64,000 bases of DNA from Halovenus salina (lineage in GTDB: Archaea > Halobacteriota > Halobacteria > Halobacteriales > Haloarculaceae), in NCBI RefSeq assembly GCF_026410925.1, contig NZ_CP112973.1, positions 62,001 through 126,000 of the forward strand. Direction: 5' to 3'. A program made the translations under genes and the position numbers. Below are positions 51,272 through 59,433 of this stretch, piece by piece (positions within the stretch are counted from its first letter, which is position 1; each line of letters begins with the position of its first letter). The notes under the pieces are model-generated. The model had not been told where the DNA came from, did not search any database, and saw only the letters and a list, made by a program, of their open reading frames with translations.

Positions 51272-53383
51272 TCAATTAATGGCTAGCTCCTCTTCGAAGA
51301 TGTCCGTCTGGTCCTCATCGAGTGTTAACCAAAACTCGTATTGGTTGTCTTCACCGCTCCATCGGGCTGACATAATAGACCGTCTGAACTCCTTCGTGTG
51401 TTTCATTGAAAGTCCAGAGAGAATTCCAGAAACTCCGCTGCTTCCGTCGACTACCTCACCGTACTCGGTTTCAATTCGTTCGATAATTTCGTGAGTCAAT
51501 AGCGGTCGGTTTGCATTGTAGAGGGCCCGAAGAAGAGCCTCCTGTTTGTCGGTTAATCGGCTAAAAAAGTCTGAGGGAAAGTATCCGACAAAATCTTCGG
51601 GGACCTCATCTTGGGATTTTTCGACCCCCGGCGGGTCGATTGCCCACTCTTCGAGTGCAAACTTGACAAGTGTCTCCTCACGCGCCTCTATTTCGGATTT
51701 GCTAAACTGTTCGGAGTCCGCCAGCTCGCGCTGGACCCTGAGTGCAGAGGATTCGTAGTCAATTTCACGGTCTCCACTCGCGCACTTCTTTTCGGAAAAC
51801 GGGAGGTTTCCGTAAGAATTGTTCCAGTAACGACTGGCAAGGGTGAGGTTCCCGAGTCGATGAACGTGGTCTTCGAACTCGTCTTGAAGTTCTCTTGGGA
51901 TTGATTCGTCTGGAAGCTTACGGGCGAGGATATGCTCGACCTGGAATTCGCTCGAAAGGATGTGTGGGATATCCCGCAGGATTTCTTCATCAGCCTCTGA
52001 GTCGATCTGTTGCCCGTAGTGGTAGAACAGGTATTTCGTATCGCGGCTGGAATTACTCGCATAGAAGTCAGGATCTCGAAGCTGACGCTCGAAACGTTCA
52101 TCTGGGGTGTATCGGTCGGTAACGCTGTCGATTTTCTCGACAACTGCCTGTGAATCGAGAGATGAATCAGTGTGAATTTCGTGAGCGAGTCGGACAAGAC
52201 GTCCCCGACCAGTGTCTGACCGGCGATTGTCGATAGCATACATTCTGAACACTAGTGTCTCACACGCGTCGATTATTTGCCGGAACCCGTCGGGGTCGTC
52301 CTCGGCAAACTGAAGATAGGATGCCATGAGAATCGGCAATATATTCGCCATCCGACCGAGTTCCAGCAATCGCAAGAGCGGTTCGGCTACTTCCCGGGGA
52401 TGATTCTGTGGCTCAAACATCGCGGCAAAAGCCGCTGACCCTTCGCGTAGGTCCTGTACGTAGTGATTAATCTCTTCTTGGACTTTGCTGAGGTTGCCAG
52501 AACGATACTCTTCACGCAGTCGTGTCTTGAGCGTTTCAAAGCTTTGGAAATACTCATTCGAATCGTACCCATCGTACATTCCCCAGTGGAATCGAAGGAA
52601 GCTGTCTTCATCGAAATCGTTGACCCGCTCGTGTCCTGTTTTGAGTACAAAGAGGTCCCTGTAGATACCCCCAAATCGCTGTTTTATGACTGTTTCAAGC
52701 GACGTCCCGTCTCCAGAGCGGTCGTCCATGTACATCAGGAAACTCTTCGTTTTATCCAGGGTTGAGAGAGGACGGCCTCGGTCGTTCAAACTTTCGAAAA
52801 TTGAGGCTGCTTCCGATTGATCGTCTATCTCAACGACGTTGACACGGCAGTCGTAGCGAAGTTTATTTGCTAATTCTAAGACGGTACTGTCCTCCAATTC
52901 TCCAAGCCTCGCCTCAAAATAATCGAAGGCCTGCTTTAGCCGGTCTTGCGATGGGGTCTCCGTCTCAATTTGTGCTGTTCCGAGCAATCCATCTCTGAAA
53001 TATTCCTTGTCTTGGTCCTGGGGAAGCAACCGTGGGCGTTCTGTTACCGGGAACAGGAGATTATCTTCAGCTAGCATTTCTTCGACTGTATCGCTCCGCT
53101 GTGCTGCGACGTGCAAGAATACAATTGAGGTAGTTAACCGCTGTTGCCCGTCAACAACGTCATATCTCACAAACCGCTTCCCGCGTTCTGTTCGGTGGTG
53201 GTCGTCTTGCTCGTTCAGTATGATGTTCCCGAAAAAGTGTGACTTGCCCTCTGGTAAATAGAGCAGGTCCTCAAGAAAATCCTGAAGCTGTGACTCTGTC
53301 CAGGAGTAACTTCTCTGGTAGCTCGGGATGTCGAATATCCCATCGGTCAACAACGAATCAAGATGAACCGTTCGTGTATCCAT
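51272..53383 (-). CDS. DUF262/DUF1524 protein (GmrSD-type restriction nuclease)
   Basis: A 703-residue protein. The N-terminal DUF262 domain (about 1-230) has IPSYQRSYSW and the DGQQRLT motif linked to nucleotide-dependent activity; the DUF1524 His-Me-type nuclease domain (about 440-560) has FQVEHILARKLP and HRLGNLTLASRYWN. A C-terminal winged-helix-like extra domain (about 620-703, LTDKQEALLRALYNANRPLL) follows. Single-chain GmrSD enzymes act against phage DNA, often modified DNA. It is monocistronic and next to an integrase and a toxin-antitoxin pair. The ATG at 53383 is preferred to a GTG at 53398. Confidence 0.85.
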   Translation of the reverse strand: MDTRTVHLDSLLTDGIFDIPSYQRSYSWTESQLQDFLEDLLYLPEGKSHFFGNIILNEQDDHHRTERGKRFVRYDVVDGQQRLTTSIVFLHVAAQRSDTVEEMLAEDNLLFPVTERPRLLPQDQDKEYFRDGLLGTAQIETETPSQDRLKQAFDYFEARLGELEDSTVLELANKLRYDCRVNVVEIDDQSEAASIFESLNDRGRPLSTLDKTKSFLMYMDDRSGDGTSLETVIKQRFGGIYRDLFVLKTGHERVNDFDEDSFLRFHWGMYDGYDSNEYFQSFETLKTRLREEYRSGNLSKVQEEINHYVQDLREGSAAFAAMFEPQNHPREVAEPLLRLLELGRMANILPILMASYLQFAEDDPDGFRQIIDACETLVFRMYAIDNRRSDTGRGRLVRLAHEIHTDSSLDSQAVVEKIDSVTDRYTPDERFERQLRDPDFYASNSSRDTKYLFYHYGQQIDSEADEEILRDIPHILSSEFQVEHILARKLPDESIPRELQDEFEDHVHRLGNLTLASRYWNNSYGNLPFSEKKCASGDREIDYESSALRVQRELADSEQFSKSEIEAREETLVKFALEEWAIDPPGVEKSQDEVPEDFVGYFPSDFFSRLTDKQEALLRALYNANRPLLTHEIIERIETEYGEVVDGSSGVSGILSGLSMKHTKEFRRSIMSARWSGEDNQYEFWLTLDEDQTDIFEEELAIN

Positions 53384-53473
53384 ACCACGTCTTGTCACGT
53401 CTCCATAGCAAATAGGTAGCGATATGCGAATTCGTAATTTGGCTCATGGCTACATCCAACAGCGGCTACGGTC

Positions 53474-54715
53474 CTATATATCGACTTCTTCAAGAGCTTC
53501 AGTAGCCACATCACCGAGTTCACCAGCCTCGATATGGGAGTACCGCTCACGCACCATTTCTTCGGAATTATCGAGATAACGGGCAGCCATAGTATATCCA
53601 AATGCTCGGACCAGAACCTCCCCCATCCCCCGGCGACCACCATGTGGGGCGAGATAGTCGTGTTTCGGATGGTCGATGTCGATTTCTGCGGTTTCCGAGA
53701 GTCGCTGGAGGACTGAGCGGGCACCGTCTGTCGTCATCGACGGGGGTCGGATGTCTTCATCCAGCACCAACAAAAGGTCTCGGGCGTACTCCTCACGTCG
53801 TTCATCAATCGCAGCCGGCCGCTCCCCTCGGTCGGCTAGCTCCTCCTGCACGAGCACTGCGAGCGTTCGCTGGTCGAACGTCGGGAACACCGGCCAGCGC
53901 TCCGTGGGTGGGTCCATCAACTTCCGGTAGCTTCGTAGCGGCGAAATCACCGGGTCGGGGAGGCTGGCAGCGTCCCACTGTTGTTTTTTCCGGTAAACGT
54001 CCATACTCCCGTCCTCAAGCGAGAGGTCCTCCCAGCGAACGCCACGCCGGCGCGGGTCATTCGGATCCCGGAGGAGCTCCCCCACACGGACGGCCGTGTA
54101 CGCGAGGACGAACACAAGCGCCCGGTCACGAGCCGTTTTCAGCGCTTCGTAACGCGCTCGCTGCTTGTCGATGGTGCCAGTATCCTCTGGGAGTGTCGTG
54201 TACGCCTCGACGGCGTCGCGGGCTCGCTCGTCGACGTGACGGGTGATTGCGTGGCGTTGTTCGGACGTCCATGCCTGCTGGTCACCGGGCTTGCGACCGT
54301 CGTCCTCAGGGAGCGGGGCCATCGCGCTTGCTCGCTGTGCGTAATGCGCCTTGAGGTAGCCCTCGTTAACGCACCAGCCACACCACGCAGAGATATAGCG
54401 GTAGTAAGTTTGGACCGTATTCTGCTTGAGCCCCAGATCGCCGGCGAGATGTCGGGCGTACTCTCGGAACACGCGTTCATCGAGGTCCTCGACGGTGGGC
54501 TCTCTGTCGACGTCGTCGGGGACGATCCCGGTCCAGTCGTCAGGGCCTCGGTCGCCGGCGGCCCATTCAGCGAACCGGTCGAGCTCGCGTTCCGCGTTGC
54601 GTCGATAGTTTCCGCCGTCGCCACCGCGGCCTTTCCCCTTGTCTTGGAGGTAGCGCTCGAAGGAACTCGCGAGCGGCGTCGAACTACTGCGTGTCGAAGA
54701 GGGATTCTGATTCAT
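53474..54715 (-). CDS. Tyrosine recombinase / phage-type integrase
   Basis: A 413-residue integrase with a SAM-like core-binding domain (FREYARHLAGDLGLKQNTVQ, about 100-140) and a catalytic domain with Arg in YTAVRVGELL (about 208), His358 and Arg361 in HGGRRGMGEV, and the nucleophile Tyr392 in MVRERYSHIE. All key residues are present. It lies directly downstream of a PIN toxin gene (10-bp gap), an arrangement that may stabilise the integrating element. No tRNA gene or att site is seen nearby. Confidence 0.9.
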   Translation of the reverse strand: MNQNPSSTRSSSTPLASSFERYLQDKGKGRGGDGGNYRRNAERELDRFAEWAAGDRGPDDWTGIVPDDVDREPTVEDLDERVFREYARHLAGDLGLKQNTVQTYYRYISAWCGWCVNEGYLKAHYAQRASAMAPLPEDDGRKPGDQQAWTSEQRHAITRHVDERARDAVEAYTTLPEDTGTIDKQRARYEALKTARDRALVFVLAYTAVRVGELLRDPNDPRRRGVRWEDLSLEDGSMDVYRKKQQWDAASLPDPVISPLRSYRKLMDPPTERWPVFPTFDQRTLAVLVQEELADRGERPAAIDERREEYARDLLLVLDEDIRPPSMTTDGARSVLQRLSETAEIDIDHPKHDYLAPHGGRRGMGEVLVRAFGYTMAARYLDNSEEMVRERYSHIEAGELGDVATEALEEVDI

Positions 54716-54724
54716 AGATATGTG

Positions 54725-55330
54725 TTACGGGAGCAGATGGTCGTCCAAGATGTCGCTACAATTGGTGGGAATTCCTTCCCACGCAGCCTTCACGGCATTG
54801 TATCCGATCCACCCCTCGCGTTCCAACAGCTCCCCGCAGGCTTCACAGAACTCCTGCCGCGAAATCAGGTCATTGTCGTAGAGGATGTAGAACAGAAATG
54901 GCGGGGCTACGACCTGGATCGATTCGTCTTGGTCGTGGACGACCCGGCGGATCGAGCGGCGGCCAGCCGCGTCCATCAAGATGACGAGGTCGACAGCCTC
55001 CGGGTTCTGTAGCACTTCCTGGCGGAGCGATTCTTCACCGGCGTCCGCTCCATGCGGGCGAGGGACACTCGTTATCTGCGTCAGCGTTGTTTCGGCGTCT
55101 TCGAGCGCTTTGAGTGCGGCACGGCTCCCATGATGAAGCCGGTAGGGACGACTTCCCTCTGGTGCGGTCTCCCGCGTGTTTTCGACGTGCCGTTCGAGTT
55201 CCTGCTTGCAGACGTTTGTCGTCGTGAGTCCAATATGGTCAGTGAGCTGGCCAAATAAGGAACTATTCGCAACGGCGATCAGCGCGTCAGTATCGACGAG
55301 AATCGGATACCGTGTGTCGTCGGCAGTCAT
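54725..55330 (-). CDS. PIN-domain ribonuclease toxin
   Basis: A 201-residue PIN protein: Asp in PILVDTDALIAVAN, Glu in CKQELERHVE, and further acids in EAVDLVILMDAAG, consistent with the metal-dependent RNase site. Longer than typical VapC (about 130-150) because of a C-terminal helical part with CEACGELLEREGW. It begins one base after the antitoxin stop codon. Confidence 0.8.
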   Translation of the reverse strand: MTADDTRYPILVDTDALIAVANSSLFGQLTDHIGLTTTNVCKQELERHVENTRETAPEGSRPYRLHHGSRAALKALEDAETTLTQITSVPRPHGADAGEESLRQEVLQNPEAVDLVILMDAAGRRSIRRVVHDQDESIQVVAPPFLFYILYDNDLISRQEFCEACGELLEREGWIGYNAVKAAWEGIPTNCSDILDDHLLP

Positions 55331-55642
55331 TCAGACGAGATAATCACTGGTGTCCTCTCCGGCAGCCTCGCGGAAGGCGTCGATATCCTCTTGGAGTAGA
55401 TCGAACTCGTCACCGAGAAGCACACGGGCGGCGTCCTCCGAGAGTTCACCAGCCGAATAGCGTTCATAAATCGCGATCTTATCATCGTCCGTCATCGCTC
55501 GCCGAAGCATCTGGGTGAGCCCTTCGCGTGCGAGTTCACTAATGTTGATTCCCCCCAGATGAACAGAGTCTATTTCCGTAGCTGCCTCTTTGAGCGGGCC
55601 AGCACGGAATTTAATCGTATCATCAAGCGATTCTTGGCTCAT
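55331..55642 (-). CDS. Antitoxin partner of the PIN toxin
   Basis: A 103-residue protein with an N-terminal strand-helix unit (TIKFRAGPLKEAATEIDSVH; NISELAREGLTQMLRRAM), compatible with ribbon-helix-helix, and a C-terminal region AGELSEDAARVLLGDEFDLL as in UPF0175-like antitoxins. Immediately adjacent to the PIN gene in one operon. Confidence 0.75.
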   Translation of the reverse strand: MSQESLDDTIKFRAGPLKEAATEIDSVHLGGINISELAREGLTQMLRRAMTDDDKIAIYERYSAGELSEDAARVLLGDEFDLLQEDIDAFREAAGEDTSDYLV

Positions 55643-55859
55643 ACGTGAATCTATGTTGGCCGGGATATTAAGTTGTTCCCTACTGTGTGAACACGTAGGT
55701 ACAAAAAATTAATCAGACGGAAATCTGTGCGACTCGCCACCTGGTTAGAGACGCATCCCGTCTCACGGTGACCATGCCGTGTGACGGAACACTGATTTAT
55801 ATAGATTATTAGAAATCCGACTTTCACTTAACCACCCTATCTTCTTACAGCGAGAGAAT

Positions 55860-57289
55860 CCCGCCGTTCACGGCGGGCGTGAATCGCGTCACTCAATTAC
55901 GCGAGCCACCGCTTGATAGCAGGCTGGATATTCCACGCTAATCCACATCATTAAATTGATTCATCTACCTGGGCTATGTATGGCGATTGAGGTCACACGC
56001 ACCTACGTTGGTTCCATCCAGAACCACCGGCAGGTCTGCGATGGCCTTGACTCGCTCGGAGACTCCGCCTCGAAGATCTGGAATGTCGCACGATGGACAG
56101 CCGACCGCATCTGGGGTGAGACCGGCGAAATCCCAGTCGAGGGTGTGCTGAAATCGTACATGAAGAACCAGTCGTGCTGGAAAGACTTGAACGCGCAATC
56201 CAGTCAGAAAGTCATCGAAGAACTTTCTGACGCTTTCCAGTCGTGGTTCGATCTGCGACACAAGTTTGACGAGGCGAATCCGCCCGGCTACCGCAAACAC
56301 GGCGACACACGACCCAAGAGTACGGTCACGTTCAAGGCAGACGGGTTCAAACACGATCCAGAGAACAACCGTGTCCGACTCAGCAAAGGGTCGAACCTCA
56401 AGGAGTACTGGTCGGAATTCATCCTCTGCGAGTACCAGACACGCCCGGACGTTGACCTCACAGAAGTCAACAAGGTACAAAACGTTCGCGCCGTCTGGAA
56501 TGGGGAAAAGTGGGAAGTACACTTCGTCTGCAAAGTCGAACTCGAAACCACCGACTCCGCAGGCGATTGTGTTGCTGGAATCGATCTTGGTATCAAGAAC
56601 ATCGCCACGGTCGCATTCCCCGACGAATACGTCCTGTATCCCGGTAACTCGCTCAAGCAGGACAAGCACTACTTCACGCGAGCAGAGTACGACACCGAGG
56701 GCGAGAACGGCCCGTCAGAGAAGTCGATGTGGGCACGCCGGAAACTCGCAGAGCGTGAAACCCACTTCTACCACACGCTCACGGACACAATTATCACCGA
56801 GTGCGTCGAGCGCGGTGTTGGAACGCTCGCAGTGAGCTGGCCCGAAGACGTGCGAGAGTCCGACTGGGGCAAGACAGGCAACAAGAAACTCCACACGTGG
56901 GCGTTCGACCGCATCTACCAGTATCTCGAATACAAAGGCGAGATATGTGGTGTCGAGGTGTTGAAAGAGAACGAGTGGGACACGTCAAAGACGTGTTCGG
57001 CGTGTGGTGACGATACGAAGTCAAACCGTGTCGAACGCGGTCTGTACGTCTGCTCGTCGTGTGAGTTGGTAGCCAACGCGGATTGTAATGGGGCGGAGAA
57101 CATGCGCCAGAAGATAACTCCGAATCCGTACGGTGTGGATAGGAGTAACGGCTGTGTGGCACAGCCATCGGTACACCTGTTTGACCGCGAGAGCGGGACG
57201 TTCAACACGAGAGAACAGGCCGTATCGTAGACCAGCAAATATCCCAACCTGCGGTACGGGAAGCCTCGCGGTAAACGGCGAGGAGGATG
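55860..57289 (+). mobile_element. IS1341-type element (tnpB only), copy 2
   Basis: A TnpB gene flanked by subterminal hairpins: CCCGCCG/CGGCGGG (55860-55877) at the left and CCTCGC/GCGAGG (57264-57283) at the right, ending in GAGGATG like the element at 22730. The right end abuts the stop codon of the regulator at 57290. The gap 55643-55859 shows no gene. Confidence 0.7.
55980..57230 (+). CDS. tnpB: TnpB (IS1341 type), RuvC glutamate region altered
   Basis: A 416-residue TnpB related to the one at 22775. First RuvC Asp in AGIDLGIKNIATV, last Asp in ANADCNGAENMRQ, and zinc finger CSACGDD plus CSSC are present. The middle motif reads LAVSWPEDVRES in place of the usual Glu-Asp-Leu, and the last motif has Cys where Val is normal (ADCNGA). 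The ATG at 55980 is preferred to 55956. Confidence 0.88.
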   Translation: MAIEVTRTYVGSIQNHRQVCDGLDSLGDSASKIWNVARWTADRIWGETGEIPVEGVLKSYMKNQSCWKDLNAQSSQKVIEELSDAFQSWFDLRHKFDEANPPGYRKHGDTRPKSTVTFKADGFKHDPENNRVRLSKGSNLKEYWSEFILCEYQTRPDVDLTEVNKVQNVRAVWNGEKWEVHFVCKVELETTDSAGDCVAGIDLGIKNIATVAFPDEYVLYPGNSLKQDKHYFTRAEYDTEGENGPSEKSMWARRKLAERETHFYHTLTDTIITECVERGVGTLAVSWPEDVRESDWGKTGNKKLHTWAFDRIYQYLEYKGEICGVEVLKENEWDTSKTCSACGDDTKSNRVERGLYVCSSCELVANADCNGAENMRQKITPNPYGVDRSNGCVAQPSVHLFDRESGTFNTREQAVS

Positions 57290-57832
57290 TCACACGGATG
57301 AAACCTCAGGAGACTCTGTCTTCGGAGCGAGAAAATCCCACTCGCGAATGGCGAAGCCGACAATCTCGATGCGCCACTGAAGGTGTTCCCATGCCTGAGC
57401 GATCTCACGCCGACGGTCTTCTTCATCGCTGCCAAGCGTTTCGTTGGCGAGTGTCCCGCGAAGTTGGTTCGGCGACTCAACATCGAATTCGTCCTCCCAA
57501 TCACGGATTTGTGCCTTCATCTCCGCAAGCCGGTCCGTAAGCTCCTCGACAGTGTGGTCGCTGTCCCGCAGGCGCATCGCCTCTTGGATAGCTTGTCGTC
57601 GGTAATCGGGATAGTACGTGGTGTGGGTGCCGGTCTCGTCACGGTGGAGGATACCGTCGTCGACGAGCCGTCTGAGGACGCGCTTGGTGGGTTCGTGTGA
57701 CCAGTCTGCCTCAGATGCGATCCAGTTCGCCGTCCGCGGCTCCGACAGCTGCTGGGCGACCATTCGGACGCGATCTTCACCTGTGGTTTGACGGTCCATC
57801 AGGCTCTCTGAGTTCGCTTCGTCTTCGGTCAT
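57290..57832 (-). CDS. Haloarchaeal winged-helix regulator (DUF7342-like), copy 2
   Basis: A 180-residue protein with the same layout as the one at 49840: GEDRVRMVAQQLSEPRTANW and WIASEADWSHEPTKRVLRRL, then a helical region. The final codons and stop codon fall exactly at the right end of the TnpB element, so the C terminus (about PEVSSV) may have been altered by the insertion. The partner gene seen after copy 1 is absent here. Confidence 0.7.
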   Translation of the reverse strand: MTEDEANSESLMDRQTTGEDRVRMVAQQLSEPRTANWIASEADWSHEPTKRVLRRLVDDGILHRDETGTHTTYYPDYRRQAIQEAMRLRDSDHTVEELTDRLAEMKAQIRDWEDEFDVESPNQLRGTLANETLGSDEEDRRREIAQAWEHLQWRIEIVGFAIREWDFLAPKTESPEVSSV

Positions 57833-58349
57833 ACGCTACATTCACACTCTGTCTCAATATAAATTGAGGTAATTCGTTTTATATCGAAGTAAAGTTCTAG
57901 GCCATTCCGCCTACCCACAGTAACTGGATTAAGAGCAATATGGAAGCCCAGTCTTGACGGCTCTATCCTGGGGAAAGCGACCTCGTGAGGCGGTTCTAGC
58001 ATTTGTGCTTCACCGACGGCGCGGGGGTCCTTCAAAGTGGTCGTGATTATTGGAGTAATCACGTCCAACTGTATATTCCATCAAATTGCCGAATTCTAGT
58101 GGTAGAACTGCTAACAGCCATGGATACACAGCTATAAACTATATAATGGTATACTAAAAGCGGGCTGTTGGGAAGTTGAGACTACAGCGGGTTTAGCGGG
58201 GCTGTAATGCGTGAATTTGGGTGAATCAGTGAGAGAGAATTACTTCAAATCGCTCTCAAAACGCACATTCTTGTTATTTTTCCAACACTATCGCCAGATT
58301 TCCTCGCTTTCTGTTAGTGTTGCCACTCAAACACCATACGAACTCATAC
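57833..58349. other. Non-coding gap between regulator and IS630 element
   Basis: AT-rich next to 57840-57900 (probable regulator promoter). A 79-residue minus frame (57829-58068) has some protein-like character but no start context or known family. The stretch 58140-58350 probably includes the left end of the IS630 element, but no convincing terminal inverted repeat was found. Confidence 0.4.
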
Positions 58350-58883
58350 TCAAAGACATAAGTACGTGAAAATATTCGGCGGCTCGATGTCATCAAGCGC
58401 GGTGAGCGCAGCTTCACGAAGTTCATCTAATGTGTCGAAGAGGCGGTTTCCAAGAGCCTGATCGAGCCGTCGCCAACACTCTTCCGCGGGGTTCAGCTCT
58501 GGTGAACCCCGCGGAAGGTAACACAGTTCGATCGGCGTGTCCTCGACGAATTCCTGCACTGCGTTGGCCGTGAAATACGAGGTGTTGTCCAAGACAACAC
58601 AGATTTTCTCGCCGAATTCGGTCTGGAGAGCGTCAAGCAAGCGAATCGTCGTGTCGCTGTTGAAGTTCTCGGCACAGGGCAGAAAGAACGTCTCGCCGGA
58701 ATCACTCACTGCACCGAGCAGCTTGATGCTATCCCACGCGCCCGTCACCGGCAGTGACGGGCGCTTTCCCTCTGGAAACCACGCATAGATCAACGTCGAG
58801 AGAACCTGCCGCGTCTGATCAATGGTCAGGATTGTGTATTCGTCGTCCAGGTTGTCGCGCTTTTTTTGAAGCCTTCTTGCCAC
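58350..58883 (-). CDS. IS630 transposase OrfB (DDE catalytic part)
   Basis: A 177-residue catalytic frame: first Asp in ILTIDQT, second in VVLDNTSYFTA, Glu in LNPAEECWRRLDQ. It is probably translated mainly by -1 frameshift from OrfA at the A7 run near 58862-58868. Confidence 0.88.
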   Translation of the reverse strand: MARRLQKKRDNLDDEYTILTIDQTRQVLSTLIYAWFPEGKRPSLPVTGAWDSIKLLGAVSDSGETFFLPCAENFNSDTTIRLLDALQTEFGEKICVVLDNTSYFTANAVQEFVEDTPIELCYLPRGSPELNPAEECWRRLDQALGNRLFDTLDELREAALTALDDIEPPNIFTYLCL

Positions 58884-59371
58884 GCTTCTTGGGCTCTCTC
58901 GTCGGATTTGTAGTACTCCGGCCGGGCTGTCTTCCAGGACAGCCCGGCCTCGGACATCAGTCGTCGGACGTGGCGTTCACAGTATTCAACGCCGAGTTCC
59001 TCAGAGAGGTAGTGACGCGCCAACGGAACAGACCACGCGGGCGCGTCATATCCGATTTCTTCGGGTGACTCGTGAAGAACCTCAACGAACTGCTCGTGCT
59101 CTTCGGCAGAGAGTTCGGGAGGTCTACCCTCTCGTGGTTTGTCGTAGACAACCTCCTCGAACGGCTCGTCAGCGAGCCGTTCGAGGCGAGAGAACCATTT
59201 CGAGGCCCAACTGCTAGAAAATCCGTAGAGTGCGGCTGCATCGGTTTGCGTCAGGTCGTCGATCTCTTTGTAGGTGATCGCAACCATGATCCGCTTTGTC
59301 GCGTCGGCATCATCGACCTCCGCCAAGATCTGGCGGAGGTCTTCGACAGAGACGTTCTCCAATCTCGCCAT
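58826..59371 (-). CDS. IS630 transposase OrfA (DNA-binding part)
   Basis: A 181-residue protein with helix-turn-helix units (TDAAALYGFSSSWASKWFSR; LARHYLSEELGVEYCERHVR) that recognise the element ends. Near its end it reads GFKK on TTC AAA AAA AGC; a -1 slip on the seven A residues would continue into OrfB and give full transposase. Confidence 0.88.
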   Translation of the reverse strand: MARLENVSVEDLRQILAEVDDADATKRIMVAITYKEIDDLTQTDAAALYGFSSSWASKWFSRLERLADEPFEEVVYDKPREGRPPELSAEEHEQFVEVLHESPEEIGYDAPAWSVPLARHYLSEELGVEYCERHVRRLMSEAGLSWKTARPEYYKSDERAQEAWQEGFKKSATTWTTNTQS

Positions 59372-59433
59372 ACTGGTCCTTGTCGCTGAAGTTCCATGAA
59401 ATTTTAGCCCTCAGTATCAGTCTGGGAGCTGTA

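Larger units (their letters stand above)
58350..59371 (-). mobile_element. IS630-family element
   Basis: Two overlapping transposase frames with an A7 slippery site between them, as described in the next two entries. Terminal repeats were not identified. It lies 60 bp from another transposase gene at 59434, so the two elements are adjacent or nested. Confidence 0.8.

Noticed and set aside
57829..58068. 79-residue minus-strand ORF next to the second winged-helix regulator
   Set aside because: Could be a leftover of an element end, but no start context, family or motif supports a gene.
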